This document shows positions 16,902 to 25,346 of a stretch of 57,294 nucleotides of DNA, piece by piece (position 1 is the stretch's first letter; each line of letters opens with the position of its first letter). The notes below the pieces were generated by a model. The model saw only the letters and a list, made by a program, of their open reading frames with translations. It did not search any database and was not told where the DNA came from. The position numbers and the translations under genes are program-made. The stretch spans positions 1 through 57,294 of the forward strand of contig SVPQ01000013.1 in NCBI GenBank assembly GCA_015065845.1. Reading direction: 5' to 3'. This DNA is from Oscillospiraceae bacterium. GTDB taxonomy: Bacteria; Bacillota; Clostridia; Oscillospirales; Acutalibacteraceae.

Positions 16902-17933
16902 TTATTTTAAATTACCGAAATAGAAAAGTGCAATTGCTACTGCACCACCTATAAATGTTACGAGTGTAAAAATCTTACAGATTTTAGTTTCTTTCCAACC
17001 ACAAAGTTCAAAATGGTGGTGAATTGGTGCCATCTTGAAAAATCTTTTACCATGTGTAATTTTGAAATAACCTATCTGTATAATATCTGAACCGAATTCT
17101 GCCACATAAATAATACCAACTAAAAGTATTATGAACGGACAATCTACTGCGTATGCAAGAGCAACAATCATACCGCCCAAAAACATTGAACCCAAGTCAC
17201 CCATCATAACTTTTGCCGGGTGCCAGTTCCATATAACATAACCTACAAGTCCACCCATTAAAGAAGCTGATAAAAGACTTGCACCGAAGCAGTTACGAAG
17301 ACCTGCAACAACAATAAAACAAGCCGCTGCTGCCGCAGTTACAGACGCACAAAGTCCGTCAACACCATCGGTAAAGTTTACTGCGTTTGTTGTGCAATAA
17401 ATAACAATAATACCAATAACCCAGAAGAAGATTTTTGTTTCTACCATACCAATGAACGGAATAAACATAGCACCTGTTGGGTTATCTAAATAAAGTGTCA
17501 ACAAATAACCGAGCATTACGATTATCTGAAGAATTGATTTTTGTTTTATAGAAAGTCCCATATTACGCTTTTTAACTGCTTTAATGTAGTCATCAAGAAA
17601 ACCTATAAAAGCAAATCCGAGAGCCATTATGAGACCAGCGAATATTTTTACCTTCATTGAGTCTGAAACTATATCATTCACTACAATAATTTTACCGCCA
17701 CAAAGATGGTCAATTAAAGCAATAAGACCAAACGAAACAAGAGTTGAAATGATAAACATAGTACCACCCATAATTGGTGTACCTTGTTTGTCTTTGTGCC
17801 ATTTAGGTCCTATATCAAGAATAGTCTGACCGAAGCTTAATTTATGTAAAAACGGAATTACTACATAACCTAAACCAAATGCAATACCAAAACTTAAAAG
17901 TGCCGCTAAAGCCAATGCTAAATATAAATTCAT
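16902..17933 (-). CDS. mraY: phospho-N-acetylmuramoyl-pentapeptide-transferase
   Basis: 343 aa, about ten membrane helices. It transfers phospho-MurNAc-pentapeptide to undecaprenyl phosphate to make lipid I. Catalytic motifs: FIGFLDDYIKAVKKRNMGLS, NAVNFTDGVDGL and the APIHHHFE loop. The start is the ATG at 17933, which has AAGGAG 8 bases upstream and overlaps the murF TGA stop as ATGA; the GTG nine bases earlier lies in the ribosome site. Confidence 0.95.
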   Translation of the reverse strand: MNLYLALALAALLSFGIAFGLGYVVIPFLHKLSFGQTILDIGPKWHKDKQGTPIMGGTMFIISTLVSFGLIALIDHLCGGKIIVVNDIVSDSMKVKIFAGLIMALGFAFIGFLDDYIKAVKKRNMGLSIKQKSILQIIVMLGYLLTLYLDNPTGAMFIPFIGMVETKIFFWVIGIIVIYCTTNAVNFTDGVDGLCASVTAAAAACFIVVAGLRNCFGASLLSASLMGGLVGYVIWNWHPAKVMMGDLGSMFLGGMIVALAYAVDCPFIILLVGIIYVAEFGSDIIQIGYFKITHGKRFFKMAPIHHHFELCGWKETKICKIFTLVTFIGGAVAIALFYFGNLK

Positions 17934-19285
17934 ACATCCCACTCCTTGTATAACTTATGAAAAATTTCTTCCATCTTCATTGAACGACTACCTTTAAAAA
18001 GAACGGTATCGTTTTCTTCAAGAATTGATTTTAAATATTCTGTCAATTCATCTTTATCTAAAAATGATTTTGCAAAAGCGCCATTTTCTTCAGCACCTTT
18101 TTCAGTAAGTTCGGAAAGTTTTCCGAAAGTCAGAACAATATCTGTCTTTTCCTCTGCGGCAAACTTACCCACTTCATAATGTGCTTCATCTGAGAAAGAA
18201 CCAAGTTCAAGCATATCGCCAAGCACCGCAATACTTCGTGTTTTCTTGATTGTATTGAGTGTTACAATGGAAGCTTTCATACTGTCAGGGTTCGCATTAT
18301 AACAATCTTCAATAAAAGTATAACTTAGAACATTACGCACATTTTGTCGCATTCCCTCAGGTGCAAAGTTTTTTAAAGCATCTGCACTTTCCTGCAGAGT
18401 AAAACCCATTTTTTTACCGACACACATAGCACAAAGTGCATTGTAAACATTATGTACACCAACCGCTGGTACAAACGCTTTTACTTTTTCGTTTTCACAA
18501 ATTGCAGTGAACTGACTACCATCAGGTAAAAACTCAACATCTTCTGCTTTCATATAAAGGTCGTTTTGCTCTATACCGAATTTTATAATTTCAAAATCAT
18601 CGGTATTTATAGTAGCAAGCATATCATTATCACCATTTATAATAAGTGGCGAACCTTTTTTCATACCCTCGGTAATTTCGTATTTTGCTTTTAAAATGCC
18701 TTCGCGTGAACCCAAATTTTCAATATGAGCAGTACCGACATTTGTTATTATGCCTATGTCAGGTTTTACAGTATCTGTAAGACGGGATATTTCATTAAAG
18801 TGGTTCATTCCCATTTCAATTACTGCTGCTTCGTGACTATTCTCGAGGCAGAACAATGTTTTAGGAACACCTATTTCATTGTTTAAATTACCTTGTGTTT
18901 TTAATGTATTATATTTTTCTGAAAGTACAGCGTGTACCATACCTTTAGTAGTTGTTTTGCCTACACTGCCGGTAAGTGCCACAAAAGGAATTTTAAATTT
19001 CTCTCTGTACCCTTTTGCTATCTGTAACAACGCCTTACCCGTATCTTCTACAAGAATAACCTTGTCACTCTTACCATTATAACGACTGCATACTACCGCT
19101 TTTGCATTTTTTTCGAGAACTTCATCCACAAAATCATTTGCATCGAAACGCTCACCTTTTAAGGCGATAAAAAGTGTGTTTTCATCAATTACCCTGCTGT
19201 CAGTTGAAATTGTTTTAACTGACCCTTGTAAAGATGTTTCGGTACCACACCACAGGGCAATCTCGCTTAAAAATATTTCTTCCAA
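17930..19285 (-). CDS. murF: UDP-MurNAc-tripeptide--D-Ala-D-Ala ligase
   Basis: 451 aa. An ATP-dependent ligase that completes the UDP-MurNAc-pentapeptide. The P-loop TGSVGKTTTKG sits in the central domain, followed by the Mur motifs EMGMNHFNEISRL and DCYNANPDSM, and VLGDMLELG. It follows murE by 18 bp and overlaps mraY by 4 bases. It is a full three-domain protein. Confidence 0.95.
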   Translation of the reverse strand: MEEIFLSEIALWCGTETSLQGSVKTISTDSRVIDENTLFIALKGERFDANDFVDEVLEKNAKAVVCSRYNGKSDKVILVEDTGKALLQIAKGYREKFKIPFVALTGSVGKTTTKGMVHAVLSEKYNTLKTQGNLNNEIGVPKTLFCLENSHEAAVIEMGMNHFNEISRLTDTVKPDIGIITNVGTAHIENLGSREGILKAKYEITEGMKKGSPLIINGDNDMLATINTDDFEIIKFGIEQNDLYMKAEDVEFLPDGSQFTAICENEKVKAFVPAVGVHNVYNALCAMCVGKKMGFTLQESADALKNFAPEGMRQNVRNVLSYTFIEDCYNANPDSMKASIVTLNTIKKTRSIAVLGDMLELGSFSDEAHYEVGKFAAEEKTDIVLTFGKLSELTEKGAEENGAFAKSFLDKDELTEYLKSILEENDTVLFKGSRSMKMEEIFHKLYKEWDV

Positions 19286-19303
19286 AAAATCACCTTTTCA
19301 AAA

Positions 19304-20725
19304 TCAATTCAAACCAAGAGCATTCTTTATAACTTCGCGTTCGTCATAATGAACGCGTTCTGTACCAATAACCTGATAAGTTTCGTGACCTTTACCCGCA
19401 AGAAGTACTGTGTCACCTTTCTCTGCTATTTTCAAAGCTTCTATGATTGCTTCGCTTCTGTCAGTAATTGTTATAACTTTTGCTTTTGAACCTACTGTAC
19501 CAATCAGAATTTCTTTAATAATTTCGTCAGGGTCTTCTGTTCTGGGGTTATCAGTTGTAACAATAACAACATCTGAAAGTTCAGTTGCCATTCTGCCCAT
19601 TTTAGGACGCTTTGTTTTATCGCGGTCGCCACCACAACCAAAGAGAGTAATTACTTTGCCTTTTGTGAAACTTCTTACCGCATTAATTGCTTTTTCAAGT
19701 CCGTCCGGTGTATGTGCATAGTCAATAATAACACCAAACGGTGTATTGGTCTCTACAAGTTCCAATCTTCCTTTTACTGACTTTGCACTACTGATTGCAT
19801 ACACTGTTTCTTCGAGTGTATAACCTAACGCATTAACTGCACCAATTGCCGACAATGAATTATATACAGAGAAATCTCCCGGAATATGAAAATCAACTTT
19901 TAAAGTATCATTCACATCATAAACTACTTTATTGTCATAAAGTTCAATATTACTTGCTTTTAAGTCTGAATCTGTATTGATACCATAAGATATTTTTTCA
20001 CATTCTACACCATCAATCATAAATGCACCTGATTCATCGTCTGCATTTATAACTGCTATATCACACGCCTTGAAAAGTTCTTTTTTACACTTTTTATATT
20101 CTTCGATAGTACCGTGATAATCAAGGTGGTCCTGTGTGAGATTTGTGAACACTCCAACTTTAAAGTGGATACCTGCAAGACGCATCTGATGAAAAGCCTG
20201 TGAAGATGTTTCCATAACACAATGTTTTATACCATCATCTGCCATCATTTTGAAAAGTTTGTGCATATCATAAGGGTCAGGCGTTGTGAGTTCAGTATGG
20301 AACTCCTTTTCACCTACCATATTTTTAACAGTACCTATAAGACCTGATGACACACCGAATTCTTTAAGAATATCTTTAATAATAAACGCTGTAGTAGTCT
20401 TACCATTAGTGCCTGTTATACCAATAAGTGTCATTTTATCACATTCAGCACCAAAAAGATTTTTACACATTTTTGCATACGCTTCGCGTGTATTATCAAC
20501 AAGCACTTGTTCTTTAAGTCCTAAATCTTTTGAAACAATTACTGTTACTGCACCATTTTCCATAACTTCTTTTGCGAAATTATGCCCATCAAATCGTGCA
20601 CCGCTTACACAGACAAACGCACAATTTTCTGATACCTTTTTTGTATTATCAGTAACATCGCTTATCTCTCTGTCAATATATTCTGATTTTACATTTACAC
20701 CTTTTAACAATTCTGATAAAAGCAT
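19304..20725 (-). CDS. murE: UDP-MurNAc-L-Ala-D-Glu--meso-diaminopimelate ligase
   Basis: 473 aa. It adds the third stem residue. The P-loop TGTNGKTTTAF, the TTPDP motif and the nucleotide-site VIDYAHTPDGLEK are present. The substrate motif reads TTDNPRTEDP; DNPR is the meso-diaminopimelate signature, so the cell wall is inferred to be mDAP-type. The ATG overlaps the PBP stop by one base (TAATG). Confidence 0.95.
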   Translation of the reverse strand: MLLSELLKGVNVKSEYIDREISDVTDNTKKVSENCAFVCVSGARFDGHNFAKEVMENGAVTVIVSKDLGLKEQVLVDNTREAYAKMCKNLFGAECDKMTLIGITGTNGKTTTAFIIKDILKEFGVSSGLIGTVKNMVGEKEFHTELTTPDPYDMHKLFKMMADDGIKHCVMETSSQAFHQMRLAGIHFKVGVFTNLTQDHLDYHGTIEEYKKCKKELFKACDIAVINADDESGAFMIDGVECEKISYGINTDSDLKASNIELYDNKVVYDVNDTLKVDFHIPGDFSVYNSLSAIGAVNALGYTLEETVYAISSAKSVKGRLELVETNTPFGVIIDYAHTPDGLEKAINAVRSFTKGKVITLFGCGGDRDKTKRPKMGRMATELSDVVIVTTDNPRTEDPDEIIKEILIGTVGSKAKVITITDRSEAIIEALKIAEKGDTVLLAGKGHETYQVIGTERVHYDEREVIKNALGLN

Positions 20726-22938
20726 TAATCTTCAACACCTTTATTTGTTTTAAAATATACTGTAATTGTTGCACCAAGTTCAGTTTGTGTTCCTGCGTCA
20801 ATACTCTGACGATATGAAACAACCTCACTGTCAAGTGATGCACCTGAAATTTTAATATTGAAACCAGCATTTACTGCTCTTTCGTTTGCAGAACTTATAC
20901 TGAGTCCTGTTAAATCAGGAACAGTAGCGGTAGTATTTGAAATTTCTTTTTCTGTGTAAAGAATTACAACGCCATCAAGCGGAATATTCTGCCCCTTGAG
21001 TGGATATTGCGAAACAACTGTATCACCGTTACCGATAATTCTTGCAGTAAACCCTTTATTTTTAAGAGTTGCTTTTGCTTTTTCTACACTCATAGAGTTG
21101 ACATCAGGTGTAACACCATTGAGTTGTGACAACTCCTTTGCAGAATAAACCGGGTCAATATTCATATATTTAAGAGTTTCTTCAATTACTCTGCCTGCAA
21201 CAGGTGCGGCAATTGCACCACCGCCGTGAACATAACCTTGCGGTTCATCTATAACAATAAGAACTGCGATTTTAGGGTCATCAGCAGGAGCACACCCTAC
21301 GAAAGATGCAATATATTCGCCATCTACAGTAAGTTTTTCAGATGTACCGGTTTTACCCGCAACGCGATAACCCGGTACATAAGCATTTCGACCTGTACCA
21401 TCTGCTACAACCTTTTCCATCATAGTTAAAACGGCTTCGCTTGTACTCTCAGAAACAACACTTCGTTTTACTGTCGGTTCTGCTTCAAAAACTGTGTTAC
21501 CATCTTCATCAAGCATTGATTTAACAACATAAGGTTGCATAAGATTCCCACCATTTGCAATAGCGGAAACGCCTGTAATCATCTGCATAGCACTGACCTG
21601 GAAAGTCTGACCGAATGATGAAGATGAAACTTGTGAGATACCCATATTTTCAAGTGAGTGATATGTAACATCTTTTACAGGTGTTGCTTCACCGGGTAAA
21701 TCAACATCAGTTTCCTCAGTAAAACCAAATGCTTCGAAATATTTATAAAATCTTTCACTGCCTAACTTCTGACCGATTGTAACAAAGAATGGGTTACAGG
21801 AATTCATTAAACCTTCTGCAAGAGTCTGATTACCGTGACCGCTTGTTTTGTGACAATGAAGAATATTATCTGCTACCTTTATAGAACCCGAACAAGAAAA
21901 ACAATAATCAGGTGTAACAAGACCTTCTTCAAGTGCCGCCGCTGCAACAAAAACTTTGAAAACAGAACCGGGCTCATAAGTATCACTTACCGCTTTATTT
22001 CGCCACATTGAATAGATTTTCTCATTATATGCCAAATCATATTTTTCTTCATCTTTAATTTTCGAAAGTTCTTTTAAAACTTCTTTATCAGTTATAACGG
22101 TTGGTAAATTCAAATCGTAATCAGGTAGTGTTGCCATTGCAAGAATAGCACCTGTTTCTACTTCCATAACAATTCCGTAAGCGGAGGTAGCGTCATTGTC
22201 TATAACTGCCTGACTAAGACCTTTTTCTAAATAGTGCTGAATAGTTTTGTCAAGAGTAAGAACAAGGCTGGTACCTTGTTTCGGGTCATAAGTTGTTTCG
22301 TAATTACTTGACATAGGACTGTTCCATGCATCTTTTGCAGTAATAACTCTACCTGCAACTCCTGACAGACTGTCATTATACATAAGCTCAAGACCTGCTC
22401 TGCCTGAATCTTCTGAACCGGTAAAACCAATTATAGTTGATGCAAAATTTGAGTACGGATAATACCTTTTTGTATCAGGGTCAATATTAACTATATCGTA
22501 CAAATCATTATCTTTGATAAAGGAAGATATAAGCGTTTTTTCAGTATATTCAATTTTACCCTGAATTTTCACATAACTGTAATCGGAATTTGAAATTTTC
22601 TCATAAATTCTTTTTTCATCAAGTTTAAGTGTTTTAGCAAGCGTTGATGAAATAAGTTTTCTTTGAGAATCATCTTTTATTTTTGATGGATTAACATAAA
22701 CAAGCCAGGCAGATGAACTCTCTGCTAAAACATTGTAATTACAATCATATATAATACCGCGGTCTGCAGAAATTTCTGTATCACTGAGTTGTTGTGACTC
22801 TGCTTTTGTTTTAAGTTCATCGCCTTTTACAACCTGCAAATAAAACAACCTTATTATATCTGTACCGAAACCACAAACAAGAAGAAGCGCTACAGCAAAC
22901 AATGCACGGACTTTAAGTTTATTGGTTGATTTTGCCAA
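20725..22938 (-). CDS. class B penicillin-binding protein with two PASTA domains (FtsI/SpoVD family)
   Basis: 737 aa. A transpeptidase that cross-links septal or spore-cortex peptidoglycan with FtsW. One N-terminal membrane helix (about 11-30) is followed by the PBP dimerisation domain (ADRGIIYDCNYNVLAES). The transpeptidase domain has the active serine in EPGSVFKVF, the SxN motif as SCN and KTGT in VAGKTGTSEK. Two PASTA domains occupy about 596-655 and 660-722. PASTA pairs occur in both PBP2B-like and SpoVD proteins; with only one such gene in the cluster, either role or both is possible. It has its own promoter after a terminator. Confidence 0.9.
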   Translation of the reverse strand: MAKSTNKLKVRALFAVALLLVCGFGTDIIRLFYLQVVKGDELKTKAESQQLSDTEISADRGIIYDCNYNVLAESSSAWLVYVNPSKIKDDSQRKLISSTLAKTLKLDEKRIYEKISNSDYSYVKIQGKIEYTEKTLISSFIKDNDLYDIVNIDPDTKRYYPYSNFASTIIGFTGSEDSGRAGLELMYNDSLSGVAGRVITAKDAWNSPMSSNYETTYDPKQGTSLVLTLDKTIQHYLEKGLSQAVIDNDATSAYGIVMEVETGAILAMATLPDYDLNLPTVITDKEVLKELSKIKDEEKYDLAYNEKIYSMWRNKAVSDTYEPGSVFKVFVAAAALEEGLVTPDYCFSCSGSIKVADNILHCHKTSGHGNQTLAEGLMNSCNPFFVTIGQKLGSERFYKYFEAFGFTEETDVDLPGEATPVKDVTYHSLENMGISQVSSSSFGQTFQVSAMQMITGVSAIANGGNLMQPYVVKSMLDEDGNTVFEAEPTVKRSVVSESTSEAVLTMMEKVVADGTGRNAYVPGYRVAGKTGTSEKLTVDGEYIASFVGCAPADDPKIAVLIVIDEPQGYVHGGGAIAAPVAGRVIEETLKYMNIDPVYSAKELSQLNGVTPDVNSMSVEKAKATLKNKGFTARIIGNGDTVVSQYPLKGQNIPLDGVVILYTEKEISNTTATVPDLTGLSISSANERAVNAGFNIKISGASLDSEVVSYRQSIDAGTQTELGATITVYFKTNKGVED

Positions 22939-22990
22939 CTCTGATAACCTCCCAAAACAAGAATAAGGTGCTTATTACATAATTATGTTT

Positions 22991-23019
22991 ATTATACCAT
23001 ATATAATGCAATATGTAAA
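22991..23019 (-). promoter_or_regulatory. internal dcw promoter (PBP-murE-...-ftsQ unit)
   Basis: Minus strand: TTTACA (23019-23014), 17-bp spacer, TATAAT (22996-22991), 53 bases before the PBP start. Confidence 0.75.
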
Positions 23020-23042
23020 GAAATACACCATACTTTTTCAAC

Positions 23043-23071
23043 AAAAAAGGAGTCGAGTCAATCTCAACTCC
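23043..23071 (-). terminator. intrinsic terminator ending mraZ-rsmH-ftsL
   Basis: Minus strand: GGAGTTGAG (23071-23063) pairs with CTCGACTCC (23057-23049), 9 bp, followed by TTTTTT. Confidence 0.85.
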
Positions 23072-23110
23072 CCTAATAATATTTATAAATCACTCAATAT
23101 ATGTTATAAA

Positions 23111-23749
23111 TCAGAAGATCGATGCAAACAATGATTTTATTTCTTTGCCGAATTCACCTTTGCCATCAACTTCTTTTTCACCAGCTACAACAAACTCATC
23201 ACCTGCTGATAAATCAATATATGTAATCTGATAATTTTCTGCTTTTACCATTCCTAATTTTGTTTCTGCGTATTCAATTGCTTTCTGAGAATCAATCATA
23301 CTGTTAAGTTCTGCATTAAGTCTTACTGTTTCGCCTTCCTGAATTGCAATTTCTGAGGCAACAGAAGCAATTTCAGCATCAAGTTTATCACTCTCAACAA
23401 ACATAAAAAGTCTTACAACAACTGCAGAAAGAAGACACAAAACAATTGCTGCAGATTTTATAAGAAGAGGTGAAACAGCAGTTTTTTTGCTGTGTCTTGC
23501 AACAGTATGCTGATGTGAATCAACTGTTTCTACTGCTCTTCTTACACTATTACTAGTTGTTCTTGTATAATTAACACTTTGTGGTCTGGCTTGTTTCTTT
23601 ACTGTTTTTTTACTGCTTGTCTTTTTAGCAGGAGTTCTTCTAACCTGTTGTTTTCTTACAGGTTCTGTCTCACGAACTCTTTTAGTTTCTACAACTTGCG
23701 GCTCAAACAATGATAAATCGTAAGCCGAAGTTTCTCTGTAATTAGTCAT
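23111..23749 (-). CDS. ftsL: FtsL-like septum formation protein
   Basis: 212 aa. A long Lys/Arg/Thr-rich cytoplasmic N-terminus (about 90 residues) is followed by one membrane helix (about 95-117). A predicted extracellular coiled coil follows (LDAEIASVASEIAIQEGETV and beyond), with EYAETKLGMVKAENYQI typical of FtsL/DivIC proteins. FtsL bridges FtsQ and the septal synthase. Position between rsmH and the PBP gene is the classic FtsL position. The basic N-terminus is much longer than the roughly 30-50 residues usual in FtsL. Confidence 0.8.
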   Translation of the reverse strand: MTNYRETSAYDLSLFEPQVVETKRVRETEPVRKQQVRRTPAKKTSSKKTVKKQARPQSVNYTRTTSNSVRRAVETVDSHQHTVARHSKKTAVSPLLIKSAAIVLCLLSAVVVRLFMFVESDKLDAEIASVASEIAIQEGETVRLNAELNSMIDSQKAIEYAETKLGMVKAENYQITYIDLSAGDEFVVAGEKEVDGKGEFGKEIKSLFASIF

Positions 23750-23761
23750 TTTACTAACCCC

Positions 23762-24685
23762 TTATATCTTTAACGCGGTGCGAAGTTTTGCACTGCGACT
23801 TCTTTTATTGTTATCCAATTCCTTTTGTCCTGCTTTTACCCCACCGCTTTTAACAATTGCTTTTGGTGTTTTTCCACATACACAAACCGGAAAATCTTTA
23901 GGACAAGTGCAACCTTGTTTTAGCGTTGCGAAATAATCTTTAACTATTTTATCTTCTAATGAATGGAAAGTGATTATTGCAAGCACGCCGCCTTTGTTAA
24001 GTAAACTGAACATATCAGGCAAAACATCTTTTAAACCGCCCAATTCATTATTAACTTCAATTCTTATTGCCTGAAAAGTTTTTCGTGCAGGATGTCCGTC
24101 ACGCTTGAACTTTGCTGGAATAGAATCCGAAATAATATCACTCAACTGGAAAGTTGTTGTAATTTCTTGTTTTTCTCTCGCTTTGACTATGTTTGAAGCG
24201 ATTTTTTTGGCAAATTTTTCTTCACCGTAATTTGTAATAATACGATAAAGTTCGTTTTCAGAGTATGTATTAACTACATCTTTAGCACTAAGACCTGTTT
24301 TACTCATTCTCATATCAAGTTCTGCATCGTTATGGAATGAAAAACCACGCTCGGCAGTATCGAGTTGAAAACTGCTGACACCTAAATCAGCAACTATACC
24401 ATCAACTTCTGAAACGCCAAGTGATTCAAGACAAACTTTTATATTACTGTAATTATCGTGGATAATTGTAACTCTTTCATCATCTTTAAAACGCTCAGTT
24501 AAAACGGAGATTGCATCAGGGTCGCGGTCAAAAAGATACATTTTTCCGTTTTCATTAAGATGTGAAAGAATCTCAGCGGAATGTCCTCCGCCCCCCGCAG
24601 TACAATCGACATAGATACCATCGGGTTTTATATTAAGTGCATCAACAGATTCTTTAAGAAGAACCGAAATGTGATTGAATTCCAT
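23762..24685 (-). CDS. rsmH: 16S rRNA (cytosine(1402)-N(4))-methyltransferase
   Basis: 307 aa. It N4-methylates C1402 in the 16S rRNA decoding centre using S-adenosylmethionine. The SAM site is DCTAGGGGHSAEIL near residue 28; other family blocks are DGIVADLGVSSFQLD, ERGFSFHNDAELDMRMS and ITFHSLEDKIVKDYF. It has a C-terminal cluster of Cys (CTCPKDFPVCVCG) and the end motif NKRSRSAKLR. It sits 17 bp after mraZ, as in most dcw clusters. Confidence 0.95.
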   Translation of the reverse strand: MEFNHISVLLKESVDALNIKPDGIYVDCTAGGGGHSAEILSHLNENGKMYLFDRDPDAISVLTERFKDDERVTIIHDNYSNIKVCLESLGVSEVDGIVADLGVSSFQLDTAERGFSFHNDAELDMRMSKTGLSAKDVVNTYSENELYRIITNYGEEKFAKKIASNIVKAREKQEITTTFQLSDIISDSIPAKFKRDGHPARKTFQAIRIEVNNELGGLKDVLPDMFSLLNKGGVLAIITFHSLEDKIVKDYFATLKQGCTCPKDFPVCVCGKTPKAIVKSGGVKAGQKELDNNKRSRSAKLRTALKI

Positions 24686-24702
24686 ATCAATTCTCCTATA
24701 AA

Positions 24703-25134
24703 TTAAAATCTGATTTCAATTTCTGTTTTAAGACATTCGTTGAAGTTTTCAGACTCTTTATCCCACTCTTCTTGTGCCCAGAGTTCAATTCTGCTTGAAA
24801 CACCAACAATAACAATATCTTTAACAATATTTGCGTATTCTTTGAAAGATTGGTTGAGTGTAACTCTACCGGTTTTATCAAGTTCAACAGGAATTGCTGC
24901 GTGAAGAAGGGCTCTTTGCAAATGTCTTGAAGAAGCTGATGGCGGAAGATTATCTATTTCTCTGCAGATTTCTTCCCAGCGTTCTTCTGTATAAACATAA
25001 ATACATTTAGATTCATCTGGTGAACGGAAGAGAATTATTCTGTCACCAAGTTCAGAACGAAGTTGTGCCGGAATAATAAAACGATTTTTAGAATCTATAC
25101 TGTGATTGTACATACCGAAGCTCATTTCCGACAC
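24703..25134 (-). CDS. mraZ: transcriptional regulator MraZ
   Basis: 143 aa. A ring-forming DNA-binding protein with two SpoVT-AbrB folds: residues about 8-53 (NHSIDSKNRFIIPAQLRSEL) and 80-125 (IPVELDKTGRVTLNQSF). MraZ represses its own dcw promoter by binding short direct repeats just upstream of the gene; candidate repeats are seen at 25160-25191. It is the first gene of the cluster and has a near-perfect promoter. Confidence 0.93.
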   Translation of the reverse strand: MSEMSFGMYNHSIDSKNRFIIPAQLRSELGDRIILFRSPDESKCIYVYTEERWEEICREIDNLPPSASSRHLQRALLHAAIPVELDKTGRVTLNQSFKEYANIVKDIVIVGVSSRIELWAQEEWDKESENFNECLKTEIEIRF

Positions 25135-25159
25135 CCGCCTTTCTGAATTTAAAATCTCC

Positions 25160-25191
25160 CACTTTGTGGGTTTTTCGCGTCACTTTATGGG
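25160..25191 (-). promoter_or_regulatory. candidate MraZ operator repeats
   Basis: Minus strand: CCCATAAAGTG (25191-25181) and CCCACAAAGTG (25170-25160), 21 bp apart (two helical turns), between the promoter and mraZ. AAAGTG-type repeats are the MraZ target reported in mollicutes and TGGG-type in E. coli; binding here is inferred. Confidence 0.6.
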
Positions 25192-25212
25192 AATTTGCCC
25201 CACCGTGCTCCC

Positions 25213-25242
25213 ATTATACTCCCCCTAACCCCCATTTGTCAA
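25213..25242 (-). promoter_or_regulatory. dcw cluster promoter (PmraZ)
   Basis: Minus strand: perfect TTGACA (25242-25237), 18-bp G-rich spacer, perfect TATAAT (25218-25213). Confidence 0.85.
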
Positions 25243-25265
25243 TAGATTTAAAAAACTTTTTTAAT

Positions 25266-25307
25266 AAAAAATGACCGAACTGAACTAAAAAAAGTCCAAT
25301 TCGGTCA
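25266..25307 (-). terminator. terminator of the nicotinate phosphoribosyltransferase operon
   Basis: Minus strand: TGACCGAA (25307-25300) / TTCGGTCA (25279-25272) plus an inner ACT/AGT pairing, followed by TTTTTTATT. Confidence 0.75.
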
Positions 25308-25346
25308 AATACGACAAAACTGTTGATTTTATTGGGTTATAAGGGT

